In this document: positions 1 through 7,360 of the stretch, in pieces
Position numbering within the stretch: position 1 is the stretch's first letter
Layout of the letters: each line of letters begins with the position of its first letter
Assembly: GCA_937916405.1 (NCBI GenBank)
Contig: CALFUF010000176.1
Span: 1-21,319 of the forward strand
DNA from: an uncultured Prevotella sp.
Lineage (GTDB): Bacteria > Bacteroidota > Bacteroidia > Bacteroidales > Bacteroidaceae
DNA length: 21,319 nucleotides
Reading direction: 5' to 3'
Translations under genes and position numbers: made by a program
Notes under the pieces: model-generated
What the model was told of the DNA's origin: nothing
What the model saw: only the letters and a program-made list of their open reading frames with translations
Databases searched by the model: none

Positions 1-27
1 TTCTGCTGCTAATAATGCTGTAATCAT
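1..27 (-). CDS. atpE: ATP synthase c subunit, first nine codons only
   Basis: The minus strand reads ATG at 27-25 followed by codons for M-I-T-A-L-L-A-A-E and runs off the left edge. The short hydrophobic N-terminus and the position 45 bases downstream of atpB fit the F0 c subunit, which forms the proton- or sodium-carrying rotor ring in the inner membrane. Bacteroidetes ATP synthase operons carry atpE directly after atpB. The identity rests on position and these nine residues only, so neither the ion-binding carboxylate nor the ion specificity can be judged here. Confidence 0.6.
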
Positions 28-72
28 AATTTTAAAGTTTTAAATTGTTATTGTTATTAATTCTTGTATTTT

Positions 73-1134
73 TTACTCATGTTCGGGTTCTACACGCGCC
101 AGTCCAATAAAGACAGCGGAGAGCATAGTGAATACCATCGCCTGAATGAAACATACCAGACACTCCAGACACATCATGAAGATGCTCATAATAACACTCA
201 GGGCTGACATGGAGAGCTGGACGGCTATTGCCTGACTTGCCACCAAGAAGATGATACAGGTGATTGCCACAGCAATCGCATGACCCGCCATCATGTTGGC
301 AAAAAGACGGATCATCAAGGCAAAAGGCTTTGTGAAGATACCCACAAACTCTATGACTGGAATGATGGGGATAGGAGCCTTCAGCCAAGTAGGTACCTCA
401 GGCCAGAAGATATCCTTCCAATAATGTTTGTTACCAGAGAACTGCACAATAATAAATGTACAGAGGGCAAGAAAGAATGTCACGGCAATATTACCTGTCA
501 CATTACCAGAGCCCGGTGGGAATGGTATCAAACCCATCACATTACAGGTGAAGATGAAGAAGAAACAGGTAAGCAGGTAAGGGGTGTATTTCTCGTAACC
601 TTTACCAACACCTGGCTTTATAATCTCATCCACCACATACATCACCATCATCTCGATAAAACCGACGAAGCCACCAGGAGCGGCATCTGACGCTTTACGC
701 TTCTTGTACCAGCGGGCACTGAACAAAATACAGCAAAGCAAGAGAGCCACATTGATGAACATCACAGCAACGGTCTTGGTGATAGAGAGGTCGAGAACAG
801 GTTCACCATTCTCAACAATCTTACCTGCATGGTCACCTTCTGTGGCAATAGCAAGACCGTAAGGTCCTTGACGGAGTCCAGCCTCATCAGGATGATGCTC
901 AAACTGCGAGGAGCAGAACACGTGCCAACCTGTGGAGCTATTCACGATAATAGGAAGTGGTATTACCAACGACTTCCCTTCGCCATAGTCTGTCACATGC
1001 CAGTCGTGCGAGTCCTTGATATGCTCAAGTACCACCTCCTTGGCTGAGAAATCTTCCGCCTTCATCACTGGAGCCATCATCAAGGCTAGCAGTGCCATAC
1101 AAAGCAGTCGTTTCGTGTGATTCATTATTTTCAT
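73..1134 (-). CDS. atpB: F0F1 ATP synthase subunit a
   Basis: This is the stator half-channel subunit of the F0 sector in the inner membrane, which passes ions to the c ring. The 353-residue protein begins with a signal peptide (basic start, hydrophobic core, cleavage likely after about residue 26). A roughly 90-residue polar segment follows, then five or six membrane spans. The conserved core motif MIRLFANMMAGH carries the essential arginine at about residue 276. The signal peptide and long exported N-terminal segment are typical of Bacteroidetes a subunits and make it longer than the E. coli protein (271 aa). The start codon directly follows the TAA of the upstream membrane protein gene. 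A second ATG four codons in is an alternative start. Confidence 0.95.
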   Translation of the reverse strand: MKIMNHTKRLLCMALLALMMAPVMKAEDFSAKEVVLEHIKDSHDWHVTDYGEGKSLVIPLPIIVNSSTGWHVFCSSQFEHHPDEAGLRQGPYGLAIATEGDHAGKIVENGEPVLDLSITKTVAVMFINVALLLCCILFSARWYKKRKASDAAPGGFVGFIEMMVMYVVDEIIKPGVGKGYEKYTPYLLTCFFFIFTCNVMGLIPFPPGSGNVTGNIAVTFFLALCTFIIVQFSGNKHYWKDIFWPEVPTWLKAPIPIIPVIEFVGIFTKPFALMIRLFANMMAGHAIAVAITCIIFLVASQAIAVQLSMSALSVIMSIFMMCLECLVCFIQAMVFTMLSAVFIGLARVEPEHE

Positions 1135-1404
1135 TTAATGTCTTAATTTCAGTGTAACTACCATCATCACTATATACATTATTATAAATATAATAGCAAA
1201 ACGGATGGTGTCTTCTCTATTCTCGGTGAAGAATACGTAGAGTGCTACGACTGTACAGACGAGCAACATACGTATCGTTGCCGTTATCAGATAGAAATGG
1301 GGTAAGTGCTCTGGTGAGTGCTTTTTGACGATGTCATAGCCTTTCACATAGGCAAATCCCAACAGGAAGAAGAATAGAACAGAGAGAAGAACCTCCAGTA
1401 TCAT
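1135..1404 (-). CDS. Small AtpI-like membrane protein of the ATP synthase operon
   Basis: This is an 89-residue protein with about three membrane spans and almost no polar domain. The ATG at 1404 overlaps the TGA of atpC as ATGA, which indicates translational coupling; an ATG six codons further upstream is open but lies inside atpC. The gene sits between atpC and atpB, where Bacteroidetes operons carry a small uncharacterised membrane protein. Position and size suggest a role like AtpI (c-ring assembly or Mg2+ uptake), but I see no motif that proves this, so the function is inferred from context only. The stop codon abuts the atpB start. Confidence 0.75.
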   Translation of the reverse strand: MILEVLLSVLFFFLLGFAYVKGYDIVKKHSPEHLPHFYLITATIRMLLVCTVVALYVFFTENREDTIRFAIIFIIMYIVMMVVTLKLRH

Positions 1405-1634
1405 TCTGACTTCTCGACACAAAGAGAGACCTCGTTCTTCTGTACCTCTACAAATCCTCCCAATATCGGCAATTGTTGTCCATCATACTCCACGACCCCC
1501 TTCTGGAGAGTGGAAATAATAGGAGCATGGTTAGTCAGTATCTCAAACTGACCTTGTGTGCCAGGTACGACTACACGCTCAACCTCACCGGTATATTCTA
1601 TCTTCTCAGGCGAAACTATCTTCAACTTTAACAT
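1401..1634 (-). CDS. atpC: ATP synthase epsilon subunit, N-terminal domain only
   Basis: This 77-residue protein of the F1 central stalk shows the beta-sandwich signature of the epsilon N-terminal domain (VVVPGTQGQFEIL followed by NHAP, then an LGGFVEV strand). It ends immediately after that domain. E. coli epsilon (139 aa) has an additional C-terminal two-helix domain that can inhibit ATP hydrolysis, and this domain is absent here. Short epsilon subunits of this size are the rule in Bacteroidetes, so I read this as natural rather than truncated. It starts 5 bases after atpD and its stop overlaps the next gene by 4 bases. Confidence 0.93.
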   Translation of the reverse strand: MLKLKIVSPEKIEYTGEVERVVVPGTQGQFEILTNHAPIISTLQKGVVEYDGQQLPILGGFVEVQKNEVSLCVEKSE

Positions 1635-1639
1635 AGGCT

Positions 1640-3166
1640 TTATCCTTTAGCAGCTTCCAACAGTTTCTTTGCTTTCGCTTTGGCATCCTCGATAGTTCCA
1701 ACATTCAGGAACGCCTGCTCTGGCAGGTCGTCCACTTCACCATCGAGAATAGCATTGAAGCCCTTGATGGTCTCTTCAATTGGAACCATAACACCGGGTA
1801 GACCCGTGAACTGCTCAGCAACAGAGAATGGCTGACTGAGGAAACGCTGTACACGACGTGCACGGTTCACTGTCAGTTTATCCTCATCCGAGAGCTCATC
1901 CATACCCAGAATAGCAATGATATCCTGCAACTCCTTATAACGCTGCAGTATCTCCTTCACACGCTGAGCACACTCATAGTGGTCTTTACCAACAACCAAC
2001 GGGTCAAGAATACGAGAAGTAGAACCTAGTGGGTCTACTGCCGGATAAATACCTAACTCGGCAATCTTACGGTCGAGCACCGTCGTAGCATCCAAATGGG
2101 TAAATGTCGTTGCTGGAGCTGGGTCGGTCAAGTCGTCTGCTGGCACATACACTGCCTGCACTGAAGTGATAGAGCCTTTCTTCGTAGAAGTGATACGCTC
2201 CTGCATAGCACCCATCTCAGAAGCAAGGGTCGGCTGATATCCTACAGCTGAAGGCATACGTCCTAACAGAGCGGAAACCTCAGAACCTGCCTGTGTGAAA
2301 CGGAAGATGTTGTCAATGAAGAAAAGGATATCTGCAGCACCTCCATCCTTACCGCCGCCGTCACGGAAACCTTCAGCAACAGTCAGACCAGAGAGGGCAA
2401 CAGATGCACGTGCACCAGGTGGCTCATTCATCTGACCATAGACCAGGGTTGCTTGGCTCTTTTTCATTTCCTCAGGATCAACCAGAGAGAGATCCCATTT
2501 ACCCTGAGCCATGGCTTCCTTGAACTTGTCACCATAACGGATAACGCCTGACTCAATCATCTCACGAATCAAGTCATTTCCCTCACGGGTACGCTCTCCT
2601 ACTCCAGCGAATACAGAGAAGCCATTGTGTCCCTTGGCAATGTTGTTAATCAACTCCATGATAAGCACGGTCTTACCTACACCGGCACCACCAAACAATC
2701 CAATCTTACCACCTTTTAGATAAGGCTCCAACAAGTCGATAACCTTAATACCAGTAGCAAGAACTTCCTTTGTCGTGGAAAGTTCCTCAAATTTAGGAGC
2801 TTCGCGGTGGATAGGATAAGCACCTTCCATGTCAAGCTGTTTCATACCGTCGATTGGCTGACCTATCACATTCAGCATACGACCTTTAATTTGTTCACCT
2901 GAAGGCATTAAAATAGGTGAGCCCATTGGCTTTGCCTCCAAACCACGCTGCAATCCGTCAGTATTGTCCATAGCCACACAACGCACGGTATCCTCACCGA
3001 TGTGCTGCTGAACTTCTACAACCAACTGCGAGCCATCTGGACGCTGAACCGTCAGCGCCTCATGAATTTTAGGGAGCACTTTCTCTGCATCTTGTCCTTC
3101 TGTGTTGAAATATACATCAATCACAGGACCGATGATCTGAGAAATGCGTCCATTAATTTTAGACAT
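1640..3166 (-). CDS. atpD: F0F1 ATP synthase subunit beta (catalytic)
   Basis: This is the catalytic beta subunit of F1, which makes ATP at the cytoplasmic face of the membrane. Visible landmarks in the 508 residues are the P-loop GGAGVGKT (159-166, Lys165), the GERTREGNDL block with the catalytic Glu at about 191, and the DELSDED loop (423-429). It is about 48 residues longer than the E. coli protein. Part of the difference is an insertion between the GERTREG block and LVYGQMNEPPG (around residues 211-238) and a small glycine-rich insertion near 270-277. Both are familiar in Bacteroidetes beta subunits. It is the first gene of this operon half, with a promoter just upstream. Confidence 0.98.
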   Translation of the reverse strand: MSKINGRISQIIGPVIDVYFNTEGQDAEKVLPKIHEALTVQRPDGSQLVVEVQQHIGEDTVRCVAMDNTDGLQRGLEAKPMGSPILMPSGEQIKGRMLNVIGQPIDGMKQLDMEGAYPIHREAPKFEELSTTKEVLATGIKVIDLLEPYLKGGKIGLFGGAGVGKTVLIMELINNIAKGHNGFSVFAGVGERTREGNDLIREMIESGVIRYGDKFKEAMAQGKWDLSLVDPEEMKKSQATLVYGQMNEPPGARASVALSGLTVAEGFRDGGGKDGGAADILFFIDNIFRFTQAGSEVSALLGRMPSAVGYQPTLASEMGAMQERITSTKKGSITSVQAVYVPADDLTDPAPATTFTHLDATTVLDRKIAELGIYPAVDPLGSTSRILDPLVVGKDHYECAQRVKEILQRYKELQDIIAILGMDELSDEDKLTVNRARRVQRFLSQPFSVAEQFTGLPGVMVPIEETIKGFNAILDGEVDDLPEQAFLNVGTIEDAKAKAKKLLEAAKG

Positions 3167-3214
3167 AAGCTGTTTGAATATTTAAAGTTGTTTGTTTTTA
3201 TAGTTATAGCCTTG

Positions 3215-3222
3215 CAAAGATA
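3215..3222 (-). promoter_or_regulatory. Promoter -7 element for the atp operon
   Basis: On the minus strand 3222-3215 reads TATCTTTG, a perfect match to the Bacteroidetes primary sigma factor -7 consensus TAnnTTTG. It lies about 49 bases upstream of the atpD start. A -33 TTTG at the expected 19-20 base spacing is not clear (that position is A/T-only sequence), so only the -7 box is marked. Confidence 0.6.
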
Positions 3223-3307
3223 ACAAATAATTTCAAATTAAAAAAACATTTCCGAACTTTTATTCAAAATTATTTCATTTTTATCGTGTTTTAGGACATT
3301 TTGCTTT

Positions 3308-4678
3308 TTAGATTAAATTGATTTCCATCCACAGCACAATGAGACCAACCAACCAACCTATTGCAACTTTAGGAGTTAAATTTTTCAAATACCACCACAA
3401 GCGAACATGCTCCATTCTCATCAAGGCGACACCACTTGTGGAACCGACACAAAGTAGGCATCCGCCTGCGGCAGTACAGAAAGCAATGATCTCCCAGTAG
3501 GCTCCGTTGGAAGCCATATCTCCAGCTTCGGCAATAGGATAAAGCATGATATCACTTACTGCAACTGTAAATGTATCAATTAGTGAGCTCAAGAATCCTG
3601 AGACGATTCCTATCAACCATATATTATGTACATTTTCATCAAACCATGATGCGATATCACCAAAAACGCCCGTCTCAACGACGACACCCATACCCATCAT
3701 AATCCCCATCACAAAGAGCATCTGCTGAATGGCACCATATTGCAAAGCGCGAGGAATTCGACGTTGAGCCATTTGGTCGGCATTCATCAGTTTATGATTG
3801 AAAGCCTCATTGACCACCCATAAAACACTCAGTACACACAGAGCGCCTAAGAAAGGAGCCAATTTGGTTATATTGTGGAATGTAGGGATAAACCACAAGC
3901 CTCCGATACCAACTACTAACATCACAAAACGCTGCCAGCGATTCAAACGTGTATCGTCACCACGATATGGTGAAGTACTCCAATTACAATCTAAACGATC
4001 TGGCAACTGGAAGTTGATAAGGATTGTGGGGACTACCCATGCCAGCAATGAAGGAAGAGCAAGATATGCAGAGAAATGGGTTGCTGTCACTGCGCCATCT
4101 CCCCAGAGAATGAGTCCCGTTGGATCTCCTATCACCGTAAAGCATCCTCCACAATTAGCGGCAAGAACAATAGCTGAGCCTACCAGCATACGCTGTCGTC
4201 CACTTTGCACAATATTATGCATGATGACCAGCATCATCGTTGTTGTCGTAAGATTATCCAGATTTGCGGAAATAATATAAGTAGCAATGGTGATAGTCCA
4301 CAATAACCGCTTAGAATTACGAGTGCGAATCCATTCAGTGATAAAGTCAAAGCAGCCGTTATTATTCAGCAGCTCAATAATCGACATGGTTGCGAGCAAG
4401 AACATCACGATAGCCGCAGCCTTCCCCACATATTTTAAAAAAATATTATCATATATAAAATATTTAACCATGTCACTGGTTGGCTGACTTCCTGCTAAAT
4501 AGTCCAAATATTCTCCAGGATGCTGTTGCATGACAAAATCCGTTCCATAGCATACATACACAACCCAGCCTGCAGTTCCAAGGAACATAGCAATAGCTGC
4601 TTTATTAACACCAGTCAAATGCCCTGTGGCTATCAGCAGGTATGAAGCAATTAGTAATAATACTATAATGAGTGTCAT
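3308..4678 (-). CDS. nhaD: NhaD-type Na+/H+ antiporter
   Basis: This is a 456-residue polytopic inner-membrane protein with about 11-13 hydrophobic segments. It carries the ion-transporter superfamily signature: NLDNLTTTTMML (139-150, with candidate ion-binding Asp141) and, after a short loop, GDPTGLILWGD (184-194) preceded by a Cys/Gly-rich NCGGC turn. NhaD proteins export Na+ in exchange for protons and support pH and salt homeostasis. Placement beside the ATP synthase operon fits ion-gradient physiology, but it has its own promoter and is about 140 bases from atpD. The assignment to the NhaD family is firm; transport specificity is inferred. Confidence 0.9.
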   Translation of the reverse strand: MTLIIVLLLIASYLLIATGHLTGVNKAAIAMFLGTAGWVVYVCYGTDFVMQQHPGEYLDYLAGSQPTSDMVKYFIYDNIFLKYVGKAAAIVMFLLATMSIIELLNNNGCFDFITEWIRTRNSKRLLWTITIATYIISANLDNLTTTTMMLVIMHNIVQSGRQRMLVGSAIVLAANCGGCFTVIGDPTGLILWGDGAVTATHFSAYLALPSLLAWVVPTILINFQLPDRLDCNWSTSPYRGDDTRLNRWQRFVMLVVGIGGLWFIPTFHNITKLAPFLGALCVLSVLWVVNEAFNHKLMNADQMAQRRIPRALQYGAIQQMLFVMGIMMGMGVVVETGVFGDIASWFDENVHNIWLIGIVSGFLSSLIDTFTVAVSDIMLYPIAEAGDMASNGAYWEIIAFCTAAGGCLLCVGSTSGVALMRMEHVRLWWYLKNLTPKVAIGWLVGLIVLWMEINLI

Positions 4679-4705
4679 TCAACAATTTGTTTTGATTTCA
4701 GACTA

Positions 4706-4736
4706 CAAAGATAAAGAATTTTCGCCAAACCGCAAG
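4706..4736 (-). promoter_or_regulatory. Promoter of nhaD
   Basis: The minus strand has TATCTTTG at 4713-4706 (perfect TAnnTTTG -7 box). CTTG lies 19 bases upstream at 4736-4733, one mismatch from the -33 TTTG. The box lies about 28 bases before the nhaD ATG, in the gap between nhaD and the nitrilase gene. Confidence 0.7.
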
Positions 4737-4753
4737 GTTTATTGCTATTTTTT

Positions 4754-5515
4754 TCAATCTCTATCATCTAAGACACGGAATTTAGCACGTCTCTTGACAA
4801 TTTCATCCAAAGACAAACTTACCGCCAAGGACTCCATCTGATCACGATGACACTGCCCTATCCTTTTGCCAATAGGGTCTATCACACAACTAGCACCTAT
4901 GTAATGAGAGTATTCATCGTCGCCAACTCTATTAACCCCAACTAAATAGGCTTGATTCTCAATAGCCCTAGCTCTAGTCAGGATTTGCCATGCAGACTGA
5001 CGAGATTGAGGCCAGTTGGCAACAACAACTATCATGTCATATTCAAGATTATCAGAATAACGACTCCAACATGGGAAACGAAGATCATAACAAGTCAGTA
5101 ACAAAATGCGAAAGCCTTCATACTCAATAACAGTATGTTGATCTCCCGCCTTATAATACTGATGCTCGCCTCCATAAGTAAAAAGATGATGTTTGTCGTA
5201 AAACACCTCTCTATGATGGCGACCATCTACGAAATATTGTCTATTACGATATGAACCGTCAGACAGGCGCACTGCCAAACTGCCACAAATGGCGCAATGT
5301 CTCTCTTTGGCAATTTGACGCATCCACTGTAGAGCTACATTGTCCTTTTCGTCATGAGCAATACCGTCGGGGCGAGTAGCAAACCCTGTACTCCACATCT
5401 CAGGAAGTATATACAAATCACTACTCCTACAAGCATCTATCAAAGCGCCAGCGCGTCTTATATTCATCGAGGGATCACCCCATTCGATATCAGTCTGTAA
5501 GAGCGTGATTTCCAT
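4754..5515 (-). CDS. Nitrilase-superfamily amidase (YafV/omega-amidase type)
   Basis: This is a cytoplasmic carbon-nitrogen hydrolase of about 253 residues. The Glu-Lys-Cys triad is visible, counted from the start used here: Glu39 in LPEMWSTGF, Lys108 in DKHHLF and Cys142 in TCYDLRFP. A second conserved Glu (about 117, GGEHQYY) is also present. The PEMWSTGF and CYDLRFPCWSR blocks resemble omega-amidases such as YafV, which hydrolyse alpha-ketoglutaramate-type amides in methionine salvage or transamination repair; the exact substrate is inferred. I start it at MEITLLQTDI because family members begin there. An in-frame ATG eight codons upstream (5539) is possible and no Shine-Dalgarno decides between them. 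Own promoter upstream. Confidence 0.88.
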   Translation of the reverse strand: MEITLLQTDIEWGDPSMNIRRAGALIDACRSSDLYILPEMWSTGFATRPDGIAHDEKDNVALQWMRQIAKERHCAICGSLAVRLSDGSYRNRQYFVDGRHHREVFYDKHHLFTYGGEHQYYKAGDQHTVIEYEGFRILLLTCYDLRFPCWSRYSDNLEYDMIVVVANWPQSRQSAWQILTRARAIENQAYLVGVNRVGDDEYSHYIGASCVIDPIGKRIGQCHRDQMESLAVSLSLDEIVKRRAKFRVLDDRD

Positions 5516-5559
5516 GCAGTTATTTCTATTTGTCTCCATAAATTATTTTAATCTAAATG

Positions 5560-5567
5560 CAAAATTA
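5560..5567 (-). promoter_or_regulatory. Promoter -7 element for the nitrilase gene
   Basis: The minus strand reads TAATTTTG at 5567-5560, matching TAnnTTTG. The expected start of transcription is about 14 bases before the upstream ATG (5539) and 38 bases before the preferred ATG (5515). No clear TTTG is found at -33 (ATTG at 18 bases is the nearest), so confidence is moderate. Confidence 0.5.
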
Positions 5568-5627
5568 GCAAATAAAATCAGAAAACAATAGAATTTTTAT
5601 CTTTTTATGACTTTTCATTTTGTTTTA

Positions 5628-5659
5628 TTTGTTCATTTCACAAAAAATACTTATTTTTG
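5628..5659 (+). promoter_or_regulatory. Promoter of the HU/SPOR - FHA pair
   Basis: TTTG at 5628-5631 and TATTTTTG at 5652-5659 are separated by 20 bases, an almost ideal Bacteroidetes -33/-7 pair. The predicted transcription start falls at about 5664-5667. That is at the first credible start codon of the next gene and would leave little or no 5' untranslated leader. Confidence 0.7.
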
Positions 5660-5664
5660 CACTC

Positions 5665-6723
5665 GTGAATGGATTAGCTCGACATTTGGAAGTGCTCCTC
5701 TTGAGCAATGATTGTGTGGCTGTGCCTGACTTCGGAGGCTTTGTCACTCATTATGTTTCAGCACACATTGACGATGCTGACGGTTTGTTTCTTCCTCCTG
5801 TACGAACCATAGGGTTTAACCCTCAGCTCAGGATGAATGACTCCCTATTAGCACAGTCATACGTCGAGGCTTATGACATTAGCTACCCAGAAGCCCTTCG
5901 ACAAATAGAACAGGAGGTAAATCAGATCAGGCATCAGATATTGTATGAAGGATCATATCAGCTGGAAGGTATCGGAACTTTAATATCTAATGATGAGGGG
6001 ATTTATTGCTTTGAGCCTTATGAGTCCGGTGTCCTTACTCCCGACTTGTACGGATTGGGCTCATTCGATTTCCCAATGCTCAAACAGGTAGTCAACAGTC
6101 CAGTAAAGACTATCATAGAAAAACTTCCAGAACCCGAAGAGAATCTAACAGATGTCACAGACCAACCACTTATTGAACTAATTGACCAAGAAGATGAAGA
6201 AGAGCATGCCATCCATATCAAGATGTCATGGATCCGAAATACAGTAGCTGTTGCTGCTGCCATAATGTTGTTCTTTATGATGACAACACCTATTGCTAAT
6301 AGTAATCTTGGCTCAAAAACGATGAGTGCGTTTCAAAGTCATCTCATTAACAAGCTAATACCCATTGACTCCAACATGCCGACAGCAAATCCTGTGCTCC
6401 CTTCTACAACAGAACCTATTTCTCAAGTGAAGGAGGAAGAAGTGGAAACTGTTGACACTGTCAAGCCAACAGCTCCAGCGATCGCCAACCCCTATTGCCT
6501 CGTACTTGCCAGCCAAGTAAGACGCGACAATGCTGAAGTATTCGCTAAGAAGATGCGAGAAAGAGGATTCAAAGATACAGAAATTAACGTCCACAATAAT
6601 ATAGTACGCGTAGTATATGGTCATTTTGAGTCTGAAAATGCAGCATATATAGAATTACATAAGTTGCGTTTTGAAGAGGATTTTGAAGAGGCATGGGTAT
6701 ACAAAAGGAAAGCTGAAGGATGA
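5665..6723 (+). CDS. HU-domain / transmembrane / SPOR-domain protein
   Basis: The product is about 352 residues in three parts. Residues 1-140 resemble the paired prokaryotic CCDC81-like HU domains known from Bacteroidetes (ARHLEVLLLSNDCVAVPDFGGF, then GFNPQLRMNDSLLAQSYVEAYDIS with positional variation). A single membrane span lies at about 194-213. A C-terminal SPOR domain (about 275-350, beginning NPYCLVLASQVRR) follows an acidic/Pro-Thr-rich linker. SPOR domains bind glycan strands stripped of peptides at division sites, so the protein could link DNA or a cytoplasmic partner to septal peptidoglycan; that link is inference. I start at GTG 5665 because homology begins there; an open TTG further upstream would place the promoter inside the gene. 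It overlaps the next gene as ATGA. Confidence 0.82.
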   Translation: MNGLARHLEVLLLSNDCVAVPDFGGFVTHYVSAHIDDADGLFLPPVRTIGFNPQLRMNDSLLAQSYVEAYDISYPEALRQIEQEVNQIRHQILYEGSYQLEGIGTLISNDEGIYCFEPYESGVLTPDLYGLGSFDFPMLKQVVNSPVKTIIEKLPEPEENLTDVTDQPLIELIDQEDEEEHAIHIKMSWIRNTVAVAAAIMLFFMMTTPIANSNLGSKTMSAFQSHLINKLIPIDSNMPTANPVLPSTTEPISQVKEEEVETVDTVKPTAPAIANPYCLVLASQVRRDNAEVFAKKMRERGFKDTEINVHNNIVRVVYGHFESENAAYIELHKLRFEEDFEEAWVYKRKAEG

Positions 6724-7259
6724 AACGCGTAAGATGTCCAAAATGTGACAGTTATATTATATTTGACGAGACAAAATACGAGCCAGGTCAGTCACTTGTT
6801 TTCCAATGCTCAGAATGTGGAAAGCAATTTGGTATCCGTATAGGAGTATCCAAATTAAGAGACACACAAAAAAAGGAAAACGAGACACTTAACGCCCAGT
6901 TCTCTAATCTTAACACTGAATGCGGCAGTATTGTTGTTATTGAGAATGTTTTTCATTTCAAACAGGAAATACCATTGCAAATGGGAGACAATGTCATCGG
7001 AAAATATCAAAAAGGGAATCCCATTAACACTCCTTTTGAGACTGTTGACCCCAGCGTAGACCTTAATCATTGTACTATTAATGTAAGTCGCAATAAACGC
7101 AACGAGTTATGCTATACCCTTTTCGACAACAACAGCAACACTGGTACATTTGTCGATAATGTAGAGCTTAAACCCAGAGAGCGACGCAGAATTGAAGATG
7201 GTACATTATTCACTTTAGGAGCTACCAGCATTATTCTCCGTACAAATCCAACAGATTAA
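6720..7259 (+). CDS. Zinc-ribbon plus FHA-domain protein
   Basis: This is a 179-residue soluble protein. The N-terminus is an MJ0042-type zinc ribbon with Cys6, Cys9, Cys30 and Cys33. The C-terminal half is a forkhead-associated domain: VIGK strand, LNHCTINVSR (His117) and DNNSNTGTFVDN. FHA domains bind phosphothreonine. The classical Ser before His and the Asn-Gly pair are altered here (Asn-His and Thr-Gly), so phosphopeptide binding is likely but not certain. The ATG overlaps the TGA of the HU/SPOR gene, so the two are coupled and probably act together. No Ser/Thr kinase gene is present in this window. Confidence 0.82.
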   Translation: MKRVRCPKCDSYIIFDETKYEPGQSLVFQCSECGKQFGIRIGVSKLRDTQKKENETLNAQFSNLNTECGSIVVIENVFHFKQEIPLQMGDNVIGKYQKGNPINTPFETVDPSVDLNHCTINVSRNKRNELCYTLFDNNSNTGTFVDNVELKPRERRRIEDGTLFTLGATSIILRTNPTD

Positions 7260-7301
7260 ATACACATTATTTATAAATAGATGTCAAATTAGGGACGGAA
7301 A

Positions 7302-7333
7302 TTTGGATGTGTAACAAATTATTCGTACCTTTG
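7302..7333 (+). promoter_or_regulatory. Promoter of the lon-tgt-permease-helicase operon
   Basis: TTTG at 7302-7305 and TACCTTTG at 7326-7333 are spaced by 20 bases, matching both Bacteroidetes promoter elements. It lies 43 bases after the FHA gene stop. An ATG at 7307 falls in the promoter spacer and therefore cannot be the lon start; translation must begin at 7343 or later. Confidence 0.75.
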
Positions 7334-7360
7334 CATCCTATTATGGAAGAAACGATAACT

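Noticed and set aside
280..690. Open plus-strand frame of 136 codons
   Set aside because: Lies antisense inside atpB, rich in His/Thr without motifs; a shadow of the real gene.
3798..4280. Open plus-strand frame of 160 codons
   Set aside because: Antisense to the NhaD antiporter, whose motifs are clear; no promoter or family features.
7307..7360. ATG at 7307 as lon start
   Set aside because: Falls inside the spacer of the lon promoter, so it cannot be in the main transcript.
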